Of a stretch of 64,000 nucleotides of DNA, positions 37,215 to 50,297 are shown one piece after another (position 1 is the first letter of the stretch; the number at the start of each line of letters is the position of its first letter). The DNA is from Xenophilus azovorans DSM 13620 (lineage in GTDB: Bacteria; Pseudomonadota; Gammaproteobacteria; Burkholderiales; Burkholderiaceae_C): assembly GCF_000745855.1 (NCBI RefSeq), contig NZ_JQKD01000006.1:1-64000 (forward strand). The letters run 5' to 3'. The notes under the pieces were generated by a model. That model worked only from the letters and a program-made list of their open reading frames with translations, was not told where the DNA came from and ran no database searches. Both the position numbers and the translations under genes were made by a program.

Positions 37215-38174
37215 TCAGGACAGCCGCTTGACCCCGGGCAACTCGCACGCGTAGATCGCGTTGCGCAGCGCGGCGATCGCCTCGTAGCGCGTGAAGCTGC
37301 GCCGCCACGCCAGCACCACGCGGCGCGAGGGCGGCTCGCCGCCGGTGTCGCGCACCGGCAGGTAGCGCACGATGGGCGCCGCGTCCTTGGCGCGGCTGCG
37401 GGGCTTGAGCGCCTCGGCCGGCACCGACAGGCGAGGCACCAGCGTCACGCCCATGCCGGCTGCCACCATGTGCTTGATGGTCTCCAGCGAGGAGCCCTCG
37501 AAGCTCTTGCGGATGCCCTCGGCGTTGCTGGAGAAGCGCGCGAACTCGGGGCACACCTCCAGCACGTGGTCGCGGAAGCAGTGGCCGGTGCCCAGCAGCA
37601 GCATGGTCTCGTTCTTCAGCTCGTCGGAGCTGACCGACTCGCGCGCGGCCAGCGGGTGCGAGACGGGCACGGCGGCCATGAAGGGCTCGTCGTACAGCGG
37701 CGCGATGGCCAGGCCGGTGTCGGGGAAGGGCTCGGCGATGATGGCGCAGTCGATGTCGCCCGAGCGCAGTTGCTCCAGCAGCTTGACGGTGAAGTTCTCC
37801 TGCAGCACCAGCGGCATCTGCGGCGTGCGGGCGATGTTCTGGCGCACCAGGTCGGGCAGCAGGTAGGGGCCGATGGTGTAGATCACGCCCAGGTTCAGCG
37901 GGCCGGCCAGTGGGTCCTTGCCGCGCTTGGCGATCTCCTTGATGGTGGCGGCCTGGTCGAGCACGGTCTGCGCCTGCTGCACGATCTGCTCGCCCAGCGG
38001 GGTGACGGTCACCTCGCCGGCGCTGCGCTCGAAGAGCTTGACCTCCAGTTCCTCTTCCAGCTTCTTGATCGCCACCGAGAGCGTGGGCTGCGAGACGAAG
38101 CACGCCTCCGCCGCCTTGCCGAAATGGCGCTCGCGGGCGACCGCGACGATGTATTTCAGTTCGGTCAGGGTCAT
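37215..38174 (-). CDS. oxyR: Hydrogen-peroxide-sensing LysR regulator OxyR
   Basis: The start at 38174 (MTLTELKYIV) is the family-typical one; a TTG 12 bases upstream also is open. The 319-residue protein has the LysR helix-turn-helix (HFGKAAEACFVSQPTLSVAI) and the effector domain. The two redox cysteines fall exactly at Cys199 (GTGHCF) and Cys208 (LEVCPE), the positions of E. coli OxyR. Oxidation to a disulfide activates peroxide-defence genes, and dps next door is a classical target. The gene is read leftward, away from a small unknown gene. Confidence 0.95.
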   Translation of the reverse strand: MTLTELKYIVAVARERHFGKAAEACFVSQPTLSVAIKKLEEELEVKLFERSAGEVTVTPLGEQIVQQAQTVLDQAATIKEIAKRGKDPLAGPLNLGVIYTIGPYLLPDLVRQNIARTPQMPLVLQENFTVKLLEQLRSGDIDCAIIAEPFPDTGLAIAPLYDEPFMAAVPVSHPLAARESVSSDELKNETMLLLGTGHCFRDHVLEVCPEFARFSSNAEGIRKSFEGSSLETIKHMVAAGMGVTLVPRLSVPAEALKPRSRAKDAAPIVRYLPVRDTGGEPPSRRVVLAWRRSFTRYEAIAALRNAIYACELPGVKRLS

Positions 38175-38257
38175 AGCTTGCTTCAATTATGCGCGGCGGG
38201 CGTGGACGGCGGCGGCGCCGCTGGCCACGGATGTCTCCGGCGGCCGCATCGACGACT

Positions 38258-38285
38258 TTCGTGTTACGGCGTTACGTAACACGAA
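38258..38285. promoter_or_regulatory. Long perfect dyad upstream of oxyR, unassigned operator
   Basis: TTCGTGTTACG - 6 bases - CGTAACACGAA: two 11-bp perfect arms. Further GTTACG/CGTAAC fragments occur inside the spacer and at 38299. It lies in the 262-bp gap between oxyR and the divergent small gene. It could be a regulator site or an RNA hairpin; no T-run follows, so it is not a terminator. Confidence 0.55.
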
Positions 38286-38436
38286 GGGCCTCATGGTCCG
38301 TAACGAGCGGTCCCTGCCGGCATCGGCCAGGACCGGCACGGCTGAAAAAGACCAATGGCCACAAGCCCTTGACGCATGCGGCCGGCGCGCGTGCGATGGC
38401 CGCGGCGCCCGGCATGCATGTTGCCCCTGAGCAGCC

Positions 38437-38817
38437 ATGAAGCACGCCGCACCTCCGCCCTCCTCCCCGAGCATCCCGGCCGCCGCCTGGGCCCCGCCCG
38501 ACTTCGAAGGCGCCTGGCCCGAGGTCGAGGAGATCAGCAGCGACTCGATGCCGTTGCAGGGCGAATCGGACTTCGAGCGCTGGAACCGCCTGACGGACAG
38601 CTACGCGCGCATGTGCGCCCGGGCCATGGCCTACCGCCGCGTGCCCGCGGCGCGCATGAACCGGGTGGCTGCCGAGCTGGAAGTGCTGGCGGCCCGCTTC
38701 CAGATCAACGCGCCGCTGCCCTGGCCGAAACTGTCGGCGGCGGCGGAGCCTCCGCGGAGGCCGAAGCCCCCTGCCGCCCTGCACTGGTGGGCCGGGCTGC
38801 GACGCCTGGCCGGCTGA
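38437..38817 (+). CDS. Small protein of unknown function
   Basis: This 126-residue protein has a Pro/Ala-rich N-terminus and a helical middle (SDFERWNRLTDSYARMCARA, RVAAELEVLAARFQINAP). There is no signal peptide or membrane helix. The C-terminus PRRPKPPAALHWWAGLRRL is basic. I do not recognise the family. It is convergent with recG (19 bases apart) and may be a lineage-specific gene; the GC and codon use look like its neighbours. Confidence 0.6.
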   Translation: MKHAAPPPSSPSIPAAAWAPPDFEGAWPEVEEISSDSMPLQGESDFERWNRLTDSYARMCARAMAYRRVPAARMNRVAAELEVLAARFQINAPLPWPKLSAAAEPPRRPKPPAALHWWAGLRRLAG

Positions 38818-38836
38818 GTCGGCCGGCCGCGCCCTC

Positions 38837-41026
38837 TCAGGCCTTGAGGTATTCAGCCCGGGTGCCGAGCCAGCGGTCCACGTGGCGCCGCGCCAGCTCG
38901 GGGTGGCCATCGAGCAGCCGCGGCGCCAGCTCGCGCGCCCAGTCCAGCAGCCGGCCGTCGGTGGCCAGGTCGGCGAAGCGCAGCAGCGGCGCGCCGGACT
39001 GGCGGGCGCCGAGGAACTCGCCGGGGCCGCGGATCTCCAGGTCGCGCCGCGCGATCTCGAAGCCGTCGGCGGTCTCCACCATCGCCTTCAGCCGCGCCCG
39101 CGCCGCCTCGCCGACGCGGCCGCTGTCGCCGGTGGCGTAGAGCAGCACGCAGGCCGAGGCCGCCGCGCCGCGACCCACCCGGCCGCGCAACTGGTGGAGC
39201 TGCGACAGGCCGAAGCGCTCGGCGTGCTCGATCACCATCAGGGAGGCGTTGGGCACGTCCACGCCGACCTCGATGACGGTGGTGCTGACCAGCACGTGCA
39301 GCGTGCCGGCAGTGAACTCGGCCATCACCGCCTGCTTCTCGGCAGTGGGCATGCGCGAGTGCAGCAGGCCGACTTGAACGCGCTCGCCCAGCGCCTCGGC
39401 CAGCTCGTCGCGCGTGGCGGTGGCGTTGCGCAGGTCGACGGCCTCGCTCTCCTCGATCAGCGGGCAGACCCAGTAGACCTGCCGGCCCTGGGCGAGCTGT
39501 CCCTGGATGCGCTCGATCACCTCGTCGCGGCGGTGCTCGGCCACCAGCCTGGTGATGACGGGCGTGCGGCCGGGCGGCAGTTCGTCGAGGGTGGAGACGT
39601 CCAGGTCGGCGTAGTAGCTCATCGCCAGCGTGCGCGGGATGGGGGTGGCGCTCATCATCAGCAGGTGCGGCTCCAGCGCGCCTTCGGCCTTGCCGCGCAA
39701 CGCGAGCCGCTGCGCCACGCCGAAGCGGTGCTGCTCGTCGACGATGGCCAGCGCCAGCCGGGCGAAGCGCACCTTCTCCGAGATGACGGCGTGCGTGCCG
39801 ACCACCAGCGCCGCCTCGCCGCTCTCCACGGCGGCGGCCATCGCGTCGCGCTCGCGCTTCTTCTGGCTGCCGGTGAGCCAGGCCACGCGCAGGCCGCGCT
39901 CGGCCAGCAGCGGGTCGAGCCAGCCCACCAGCTTGCCGAAGTGCTGCGAGGCGAGGATCTCGGTCGGCGCCATCAGCGCGCACTGGAAGCCCGCGTCGAT
40001 GCAGCGCGCCGCGGCCAGCGCGGCCACCAGCGTCTTGCCGGAGCCGACGTCGCCCTGCAGCAGCCGGTGCATGGGCTGCGCGCGCGCCAGGTCGCCGGCG
40101 ACCTCGCCGTCGGCGCGGCGCTGGGCGCCGGTGGGCGTGAAGGGCAGCACACCGAGCAGTTGTGCATGCAGCGAGCCGGCGCCGTCCGGCGCACGCAGGA
40201 TGGGCGCACGCTGCGCCGCGCGCTCTCGCCGCGCCTGGAGCTGCGAGAGCTGCTGCGCCAGCAGTTCCTCGGCCTTCAGGCGCTGCCAGGCGGGATGGCT
40301 GTGGTCCTCCAGCGTGGCGAGCGCCACGTCGGGCGCCGGGTAGTGCAGGAAGGACAGCGCCTCGCGCAGCCCCCAGGCGCGCGGCGGCATCAGGTGCGCC
40401 GGCACGATGTCGTCCAGCGGCGCGCGCGCCAGCCCGGCCTGCACGGCGCGGCGCAGCACGGGCTGGGCCAGGCCTGCCGTGGTGCCGTACACGGGCGTGA
40501 GCGCCAGCGGCAGCGGTGTGCCGGCAGCCTTCACGGTCGGGTGCATCATCGTCCGCCCGAACAAGTAGCCCCCACGCTCCCCCGCTGCGCGTGGTCCGCT
40601 GCCCCCCAAGGGGGCGCTTTGGCCCTTGGGGCGGCCCGGCGGGCCAAAGCCGCCCTTGACCTCGCCCCGCACGCGCACCCGGCTGCCCGGCGCGAGCTGC
40701 TTCTGCTGCGAGGGATAGAAGTTGAAGAAGCGCAGCTGCACCGTGTCGCTGCCGTCCTCCAGCGTGGCCAGCAGCTGGCGGCGCGGGCGATACACCACCT
40801 CGCACTCGGTGATCACGCCCTCCACCTGCGCCGTGTCGCCCTCGCGGGTGCTGGCCAGGGGCACGATGCGCGTCTCGTCCTCGTAGCGCAGCGGCAGGTA
40901 CAGCGCGAAGTCGATGTCGCGGACCAGGCCCAGCTTCTTCAGCGCGCGCTGCACGGCGCTTTCGCCACTGCCGGGGGCGCGCTGCGGGGGCGCATCGGCA
41001 GGGGCGGGGGGCTTCGAAACGGGCAT
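38837..41026 (-). CDS. recG: ATP-dependent DNA helicase RecG with in-frame repeat insertion
   Basis: The start at 41026 gives a 729-residue protein. After a wedge/OB domain comes the superfamily 2 helicase core: Walker [27 protein letters not shown] (DEQH box), [11 protein letters not shown], and the C-terminal QLRGRVGRG. It remodels stalled replication forks. At residues about 127-155, in the OB part, the expected run [10 protein letters not shown] is interrupted by 29 extra residues ([20 protein letters not shown] and more) encoded by a repeat element. The frame is kept and all helicase motifs are present, so the protein is probably still active. A repeat copy also lies upstream. Confidence 0.96.
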   Translation of the reverse strand: MPVSKPPAPADAPPQRAPGSGESAVQRALKKLGLVRDIDFALYLPLRYEDETRIVPLASTREGDTAQVEGVITECEVVYRPRRQLLATLEDGSDTVQLRFFNFYPSQQKQLAPGSRVRVRGEVKGGFGPPGRPKGQSAPLGGSGPRAAGERGGYLFGRTMMHPTVKAAGTPLPLALTPVYGTTAGLAQPVLRRAVQAGLARAPLDDIVPAHLMPPRAWGLREALSFLHYPAPDVALATLEDHSHPAWQRLKAEELLAQQLSQLQARRERAAQRAPILRAPDGAGSLHAQLLGVLPFTPTGAQRRADGEVAGDLARAQPMHRLLQGDVGSGKTLVAALAAARCIDAGFQCALMAPTEILASQHFGKLVGWLDPLLAERGLRVAWLTGSQKKRERDAMAAAVESGEAALVVGTHAVISEKVRFARLALAIVDEQHRFGVAQRLALRGKAEGALEPHLLMMSATPIPRTLAMSYYADLDVSTLDELPPGRTPVITRLVAEHRRDEVIERIQGQLAQGRQVYWVCPLIEESEAVDLRNATATRDELAEALGERVQVGLLHSRMPTAEKQAVMAEFTAGTLHVLVSTTVIEVGVDVPNASLMVIEHAERFGLSQLHQLRGRVGRGAAASACVLLYATGDSGRVGEAARARLKAMVETADGFEIARRDLEIRGPGEFLGARQSGAPLLRFADLATDGRLLDWARELAPRLLDGHPELARRHVDRWLGTRAEYLKA
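40562..40648 (-). repeat. GC-rich repeat copy 2, inserted in frame in recG
   Basis: The 87-nucleotide segment (leftward: CTTTGGCCCGCCGGGCCGCC, then GCCCCCTTGGGGGG, CGCGCAGCG, GTGGGGGCTA) matches the intergenic element at 36377-36453 in its start, hairpin and end. It carries the dyad GCTTTGGCCC / GGGCCAAAGC (40616-40650). It encodes 29 residues without a stop. Confidence 0.75.
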
Positions 41027-41069
41027 GGGAGAATTCTGCCCTTCAAGAAAGCGCCGGGCCGTTCCCAAG

Positions 41070-41125
41070 CTTTCTTGCTCCCCCTCGGGGGGCGGGCTGG
41101 GCGCAGCCCGGACCTGGGGGCCTGC
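41070..41125. repeat. GC-rich intergenic repeat, partial copy 3
   Basis: Contains GCTCCCCCTCGGGGGGCGGG, GGGCGCAGCCCGG and CTGGGGGCCT, matching the second half of copies 1 and 2. It lies in the divergent recG-queA gap (41027-41159), which otherwise holds no clear promoter. Confidence 0.55.
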
Positions 41126-41159
41126 AACTTCTTGGCACGGGCTCGTCCAGCCCTCAAGC

Positions 41160-42206
41160 ATGCGTTCCTTCACCCTCTCCGACTTCGATTTCGCGCTGCC
41201 GCCCGAGCTGGTGGCACAGCATCCCGCCGCCGAACGCTCCGCCTCGCGCCTGCTCGACGGCACCATCTCACCGCCCACCGACCGCATCTTCCGCGACCTG
41301 CCCAGCTTGCTGCGCGCAGGCGACCTGCTGGTCTTCAACGACACGCAGGTGGTCAAGGCGCGCCTGTTCGGCGAGAAGCCAACCGGCGGCAGGCTGGAGC
41401 TGCTGGTCGAACGCGTGCTGACGGACGGCGAGGTCGTCTGCCACATGAAGGTGAGCAAGAAGCCGCCCGTGGGCACGGTGCTGCGCATGGTGGGCGGTTT
41501 CCGCGCCACGCTGCTCGGCCGCTGGCCGGAGAAGGACGGCGCCCTGTTCCGCCTCGCCTTCGCAAGCGACGACGGCGCCGACCCCTACGCCCTGATGGCG
41601 CGCCACGGCCACGTGCCGCTGCCGCCGTACATCGCGCATGCCGATTCCGAGGACGACGTGCGCCGCTACCAGACCGTGTTCGCCCGCGTGCCCGGCGCCG
41701 TGGCCGCGCCGACGGCGGCGCTGCACTTCGACGAAGCGCTGCTCGCGCAACTGGACGCCGCCGGCGTGCAGCGCGCCAGCGTGACGCTGCACGTGGGCGC
41801 CGGCACCTTCCAGCCCGTCAAGACCGAGAACATCGCCGAGCACGTGATGCACGCCGAGCGCTACGAGGTGCCGCCGGCGACGCAGCAGGCCATCGCCGAC
41901 TGCCATGCGCGCGGCGGCCGCGTGGTGGCGGTGGGCACGACCACCGTGCGCACGCTCGAATCCTGGGCCGCGAGCGGCGAGGCGTCGGGCGACACGCGCA
42001 TCTTCATCACGCCGGGTTTCCGCTTCCGGCACGTCGACCTGCTCGTCACCAACTTCCATCTGCCCAAGAGCACGCTGATGATGCTGGTGAGCGCCTTCGC
42101 CGGGTACGAGCGGATCATGGCGCTGTACGCGCATGCCGTGCGCGAGCGCTACCGCTTCTTCAGCTACGGCGACGCGATGCTGCTGGCGCGCGCCGGCGAC
42201 GCCTGA
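41160..42206 (+). CDS. queA: S-adenosylmethionine:tRNA ribosyltransferase-isomerase
   Basis: The 348-residue protein begins [20 protein letters not shown] and contains [51 protein letters not shown] and [20 protein letters not shown]. It transfers and isomerises the ribosyl part of SAM onto 7-aminomethyl-deazaguanine in tRNA, the penultimate step of queuosine formation. It is upstream of a tgt gene with two unrelated genes between, on the same strand. It is divergent from recG. Confidence 0.97.
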   Translation: MRSFTLSDFDFALPPELVAQHPAAERSASRLLDGTISPPTDRIFRDLPSLLRAGDLLVFNDTQVVKARLFGEKPTGGRLELLVERVLTDGEVVCHMKVSKKPPVGTVLRMVGGFRATLLGRWPEKDGALFRLAFASDDGADPYALMARHGHVPLPPYIAHADSEDDVRRYQTVFARVPGAVAAPTAALHFDEALLAQLDAAGVQRASVTLHVGAGTFQPVKTENIAEHVMHAERYEVPPATQQAIADCHARGGRVVAVGTTTVRTLESWAASGEASGDTRIFITPGFRFRHVDLLVTNFHLPKSTLMMLVSAFAGYERIMALYAHAVRERYRFFSYGDAMLLARAGDA

Positions 42207-42230
42207 ATCACACCAAGGAGGGAAAACAAC

Positions 42231-46510
<4,280 letters not shown>

Positions 46511-46523
46511 CCTGCCGATGAAG

Positions 46524-46562
46524 AAAAAAGGCCCGGCAGCGGAATGCTGCCGGGCCTTTGCT
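46524..46562. terminator. Bidirectional rho-independent terminator
   Basis: A perfect 14-bp stem (AAAGGCCCGGCAGC / GCTGCCGGGCCTTT) around a five-base loop. It has A-run and T-run flanks and lies between the convergent tgt and DUF3597 genes. Confidence 0.92.
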
Positions 46563-46580
46563 CTTGCGGGCGACGCCGGA

Positions 46581-46964
46581 TCAGTCGCGCAGTTCAGGCG
46601 GCAGCGTGCCGCCGTTGGCCGCGATGCGGCTCATCACCTGCTTGTGCAGCCAGATGTTCCACTCGGCCGAGCCGGGCTCGGCGTTGCCGGTGTAGATCAG
46701 TTCATTGGCCAGTTCCTTGCGCGCCGCCAGGCTGCTGTCCAGTCCCAGCAGCTTGAGCAGGTCGACGATGGAGGTGCGCCAGTTCAGCGCGCTGGCGCCG
46801 GGCATCGCGTCGAGGATGGGCGCCACCTCGCCCAGCGGGATGGCCGGAGGCGGTGCCGGCACGGCCGGAGCGCCGGCGGGCGCGGCCGCGGGCGGCGCAG
46901 CCACCACCTCGGAGGCGTTGGCCGACGGGAAAATCTTGGAAAAAATCTTTCCGAAAAAGCTCAT
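46581..46964 (-). CDS. DUF3597 family protein
   Basis: The 127-residue protein begins MSFFGKIFSKIFPSANAS, an amphipathic start, then has a Pro/Ala-rich linker (residues about 20-45) and a helical domain (LNWRTSIVDLLKLLGLDSSL, WNIWLHKQVMSRIAANGG). These match DUF3597, whose NMR structure is helical and whose role is not established. No signal peptide. It is alone between the tgt terminator and the next leftward gene (161-bp gap, which holds nothing I recognise). Confidence 0.85.
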   Translation of the reverse strand: MSFFGKIFSKIFPSANASEVVAAPPAAAPAGAPAVPAPPPAIPLGEVAPILDAMPGASALNWRTSIVDLLKLLGLDSSLAARKELANELIYTGNAEPGSAEWNIWLHKQVMSRIAANGGTLPPELRD

Positions 46965-47125
46965 GGATGCGGTCCTCGTCGTTCGTGTTGCGGGCTGGCG
47001 GCAAGGGAGCCCTGCCGCCGGCTGCGCGCGGGATGCGGCGCAGGGCGCAGTTCTAACACTTTGCGGCGACGGCCCTGGTAAAGATTGGCGTCGATCGTGC
47101 GGAAAGCCCGAACACCGCGACACGA

Positions 47126-48223
47126 TCAGCCGGGCGACGCTGCCACGGCCGGCTGCGCGCCGCCCGGGTGCGCGGACGCGCCGCAGTCCGGGCAGAAGCG
47201 CGAGAAGGCACTCTTGCGCGCCTGGCAGTGCCCGCAATGGTCGAACAGGCCGATGCCGCAGTGCGGGCAGAAATTCAGCGCCCCGCCCGTGGGCTGCCCC
47301 GCCGCGGCCGCCTTCAGGTCCACCGGGCGCTCGCAGCCCGGGCACACGCCCTTGGCCAGACGCGCCAGCGCGGTGTCGTAGCCGAGTGCCTCGCGCCGCT
47401 GCTCGGCCGAATGGGCCTCGGCCTCCCTCTGCCGCGCCAGGTAGCGCTGCAGCCCGACGATGACATAGCGTCCCACCAGCACCGTGATGATGAGGCCCAC
47501 GACGTAGCGGACGTAGCCGCCATAGCTGGGCAGGTAGGGCACCAGCTCGACGAAGAAAGCGAACAGGGCGAAGAGGATGAAGCCCCAGACGAAGGGCCAC
47601 CACGTGCCCTGGCGCTTCTTCGCGAACAGCCAGCCCGCCACCAGCAGCAGAGGCAGCGTGAGCGCCAGGCGGTAGAGGAACACGCGCAGCTCGACGCGGC
47701 GCTGCTCGGCCTCCAGCTTCTCGTACGCCTCGGCCTCCAGCGCATGAAGCTCCGCCTGCCGCGCCTCCTGTTGCTGGCGGGCATCCAGGCGCTGCTGGCG
47801 CTGGGCGGCCGCCTGGCGCTGCGCGTCGTCCTCGGCGGCCTTGAGCGCATCGAGCTGGCGCGTGCGGGCGATGAGTTCGGCGTCCTGCTGCGGCAGTTGC
47901 GTGGCGCGGCGCGTGGCCAGCCAGTTGTCGAAGGTCTCGCGGGCGTTGCGGCTGGCCTGGCCGGTGGCCTGCACCTGCAGTTGCGCCTGGTCGAGCGCGC
48001 GCTGCGCGGCCTGCGCCTTCTCCTCGGCCTGGCGCACCGACTCGCGCAGCGCGTCGGCACGCCCGGGCGGCATGAAGTCCTCCAGTTGCAGCGTGCGCTC
48101 GACGCGCGGCAGATCGCCCACCACCGTGCCGCCCAGGCCGATCAGGAAACCGGCGAAGACCAGCGCCACCAGCCACAGGCCGCGGCGGAACCACTTCTCC
48201 GACAGACGCAGCGATTTGCTCAT
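47126..48223 (-). CDS. Coiled-coil membrane protein with C-terminal zinc ribbons
   Basis: The 365-residue protein has a transmembrane helix at about 14-36, a long coiled coil (about 60-190, very rich in Gln, Glu, Arg and Ala), three further helices (about 195-275) and a cytoplasmic C-terminal tail. The tail holds four CxxC knuckles (CPGC, CPHC, CGHC, CPDC), a double zinc ribbon of the DZANK type. The long coiled coil suggests a role in linking or bridging in the envelope. I know no function for it. It is part of a leftward run of envelope genes. Confidence 0.75.
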   Translation of the reverse strand: MSKSLRLSEKWFRRGLWLVALVFAGFLIGLGGTVVGDLPRVERTLQLEDFMPPGRADALRESVRQAEEKAQAAQRALDQAQLQVQATGQASRNARETFDNWLATRRATQLPQQDAELIARTRQLDALKAAEDDAQRQAAAQRQQRLDARQQQEARQAELHALEAEAYEKLEAEQRRVELRVFLYRLALTLPLLLVAGWLFAKKRQGTWWPFVWGFILFALFAFFVELVPYLPSYGGYVRYVVGLIITVLVGRYVIVGLQRYLARQREAEAHSAEQRREALGYDTALARLAKGVCPGCERPVDLKAAAAGQPTGGALNFCPHCGIGLFDHCGHCQARKSAFSRFCPDCGASAHPGGAQPAVAASPG

Positions 48224-48258
48224 TGACAGTTCCTTCCTTGGAGACACCGAACAGGCTC

Positions 48259-49101
48259 TCAGATTTTCAGGCGCACCGGCGGCGCACCCAGGCCGGCGCG
48301 CGGCAGCCACTCGAAGACCGAGTCCACCGTCACCGTCTCGATGCGGTCCGAGAAGCGCTTCTCGTTCGGATGATCGTCGAAGGCCACGTTCGCGGCGCCG
48401 ATGCGCCCGCCCAGCCGGGTGAACGGTCCGAGCCGCAGCGTGGTCGGCTCGTAGCCCTTGAAGCGAAGCCAGGCCTGCGCCTGCGTGCGCTGGCGCACCG
48501 TGCCGGGCTCCATCGCCAGGGCCAGGGTCTCGATGGCCCACTGGTTGGACTGCTGGTACTTCTGCCCCCAGGCGTAGCTGACGAGGCTGTAGGACCGCGT
48601 CGAAACCACCGACAGCGCCCGCGAGAGCTGCGGCGCCGGCTGCGAAAGCAGCGCCCACAACTGCTGCTGCACCTGCAGCGAGGGCACCTCCCATGCCGCC
48701 TCGTAGCGCCAGGGATCGTCGAGGAAGAACTCGCCCAGGCCCTGGCGCTGCACGATCGCCTCGGCGGTACCGCAGCGGTTGAGCTTGTGGACCACGCGCC
48801 AGGGGCCCTCGGCGCTCTTGTAGGCCCAGCCCATGTGCGACCAGCTCAGGCCGTAGCGGCTCAGGTCCTGGCCGGCCCGGGCCAACACCACCACCCGGGC
48901 GCCGCTGGCGTCCAGCGCCTGCGAGGTGCGCTGCGCCAGCTCCAGGCCGCGGGAGAGCGCGGCAGCCGTGGGCTGCCGTTCCTCGCACGAACGGCCGGCA
49001 TGGGCCGACACCGGAAACAGGACCAGCCCCGCGAACGCCACCAGCGCGATCAGCAGCGCTGTGTGCAGCAGCCGGCGCAGCCAGCGGCGGCTTCGCGGCA
49101 T
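48259..49101 (-). CDS. DUF2145 family exported protein
   Basis: I chose the start at 49101 (MPRSRRWLRRLLHTALLIAL), which gives a signal peptide ending at AHAG near residue 36 and a 280-residue protein. The mature part starts with SCEERQPTAAALSRGLELAQ and contains VLARAGQDLSRYGLSWSHMG, WRVVHKLNRCGTAEAIVQRQ and ESVFEW-like runs typical of DUF2145. Conserved His and Cys residues near SHMG and NRCG look like a papain-type catalytic pair, so a periplasmic cysteine hydrolase is possible, but that is inference. It is 35 bases before the zinc-ribbon gene. Confidence 0.82.
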   Translation of the reverse strand: MPRSRRWLRRLLHTALLIALVAFAGLVLFPVSAHAGRSCEERQPTAAALSRGLELAQRTSQALDASGARVVVLARAGQDLSRYGLSWSHMGWAYKSAEGPWRVVHKLNRCGTAEAIVQRQGLGEFFLDDPWRYEAAWEVPSLQVQQQLWALLSQPAPQLSRALSVVSTRSYSLVSYAWGQKYQQSNQWAIETLALAMEPGTVRQRTQAQAWLRFKGYEPTTLRLGPFTRLGGRIGAANVAFDDHPNEKRFSDRIETVTVDSVFEWLPRAGLGAPPVRLKI

Positions 49102-49148
49102 CCGGGTCTCCTCCAGCTCGTAGGGGCCGAAGTTGGTGCGCGGCGGCC

Positions 49149-49628
49149 TCACAGCAGCCTCTCGTCGTGCAGCAGCGCCCGGCCGATGGCGTTGGGGATG
49201 AAGGCCAGCACCTCCCCAGCGGCCGAGAGCAGCACGCCGGTGCCGATCACGCTGACCTCCACCGACGCGCCCGTCGCCACCGACACCGCGCGGGCGCCGC
49301 GGTCCATCAGCCGCACGCTGGCCTGCGCGCCGTCGGAAGCACGCTCCAGCAGGTAGACGGTGCCGTCGGCCGAGGCTTCGACCGCCTTCACCGTGAGCAC
49401 CGCGCCGCCCACCGACAGCGCGGCCGGCAGCGCCAGCGCCGTCGCGCCGACGGCGCCCGCCGCCGATGCGGCGCCCACGACGGAAGCCACCGGCAGCAGC
49501 GACAGGGCGGCAGAGGCTTCGCTCTGCGCTCGTGCGGGCGAAGCGGCCCCCAGGGCGAGGGCGACGGCCAGGCCCACTGCGGCGAAGACCGAACGGATGG
49601 AAGACGAACACGTGGCTTGCATGGTCAT
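49149..49628 (-). CDS. Small exported protein of unknown function
   Basis: The 159-residue product (start at 49628; an ATG two codons later is possible) has a signal peptide ending at ARAQ near residue 35. The mature protein is mostly Ala, Val, Ser and Gly with two hydrophobic stretches, and a short ordered part (VYLLERASDGAQASVRLMDR). The low complexity makes family assignment impossible by eye. It lies 47 bases upstream of the DUF2145 gene on the same strand, which often pair, so they probably are co-expressed and act together in the periplasm. Confidence 0.6.
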   Translation of the reverse strand: MTMQATCSSSIRSVFAAVGLAVALALGAASPARAQSEASAALSLLPVASVVGAASAAGAVGATALALPAALSVGGAVLTVKAVEASADGTVYLLERASDGAQASVRLMDRGARAVSVATGASVEVSVIGTGVLLSAAGEVLAFIPNAIGRALLHDERLL

Positions 49629-49681
49629 GACGGACTCCTGCGTAAGGTGGATTCGTGAGGAAGAAGAAGGCGCGCCAGGCT

Positions 49682-50167
49682 TCACTCGCCCCGCGCGGCG
49701 TCGCGTGCCTCGAGGGCTTCGCGGCGGCCGGCCAGGCGGGCGTCGGCCAGGTCGGCTTCATGGCGGTCGCGCAGCATCTTGGCCAGCGTGAAGGCCGAGC
49801 TGACCAGGAACAGCCAGCTCACGCCGAGGTACGCCTTGTAGGCCTCGTTGATCGGCATGCGCAGCAGGCCCCAGGCCGTCAGGCCCATGGCGGTGACAAA
49901 GCCGCCCCACACCACCAGCTTCCACATCGGCGTGTCGCCGGCTGCACCCGGATGCTGGTTGTCGCGCACGAACTTGGCCAGCATGAACACCGCCGAAAGG
50001 CAGAACACGTAGCCCATCACCATGAAGGCGCGCTCCAGGTTCTCGCCCGGCAGCCAGGCCAGGCCGGTGGCGCACAGGAAGACGGCGATGCCGAAGGAGG
50101 CCCAGGTCTGGAACTGCCAGGCGCGGGTGTCGCGCTGGATGCGGACGAGGGGAGCGGAGGTGTGCAT
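49682..50167 (-). CDS. YiaA/YiaB-type inner-membrane protein
   Basis: The 161-residue protein has four transmembrane helices in two pairs: ASFGIAVFLCATGLAWL, FMVMGYVFCLSAVFMLAKFV, VVWGGFVTAMGLTAWGLLRM and YLGVSWLFLVSSAFTLAKML. The repeated two-helix unit with the KxxRDN/KMLRD ends is the yiaA/yiaB domain. The function of the family is not established beyond membrane location. An operator matching those of the XRE regulator lies 102 bases upstream (50269-50289), so it is probably part of that regulon. Confidence 0.85.
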   Translation of the reverse strand: MHTSAPLVRIQRDTRAWQFQTWASFGIAVFLCATGLAWLPGENLERAFMVMGYVFCLSAVFMLAKFVRDNQHPGAAGDTPMWKLVVWGGFVTAMGLTAWGLLRMPINEAYKAYLGVSWLFLVSSAFTLAKMLRDRHEADLADARLAGRREALEARDAARGE

Positions 50168-50268
50168 GTGCTTGGTGCCTTGCGGCGGAGTTGAGGTGAG
50201 GCGGATGGTGCGGGCCATGCCGCGCAGGCGCATCGAATGAATGCACCCGTCTCCTTCAAGAACCTCAT

Positions 50269-50289
50269 GGGTATCGTATTTCGATACCC
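50269..50289. promoter_or_regulatory. Operator site 1 of the GTATCG regulon
   Basis: GGGTATCG-TATTT-CGATACCC, an 8-bp perfect dyad with an AT-rich 5-base spacer. It is upstream of the YiaA-type gene and just beyond the PAP2 stop. The core GTATCG-N5-CGATAC matches two sites next to the XRE regulator gene at 53869 and 53909. Confidence 0.7.
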
Positions 50290-50297
50290 TTCCTGCT

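Noticed and set aside
38818-38836. Terminator between the small gene and recG
   Set aside because: The 19-base gap has no hairpin with a T-run.
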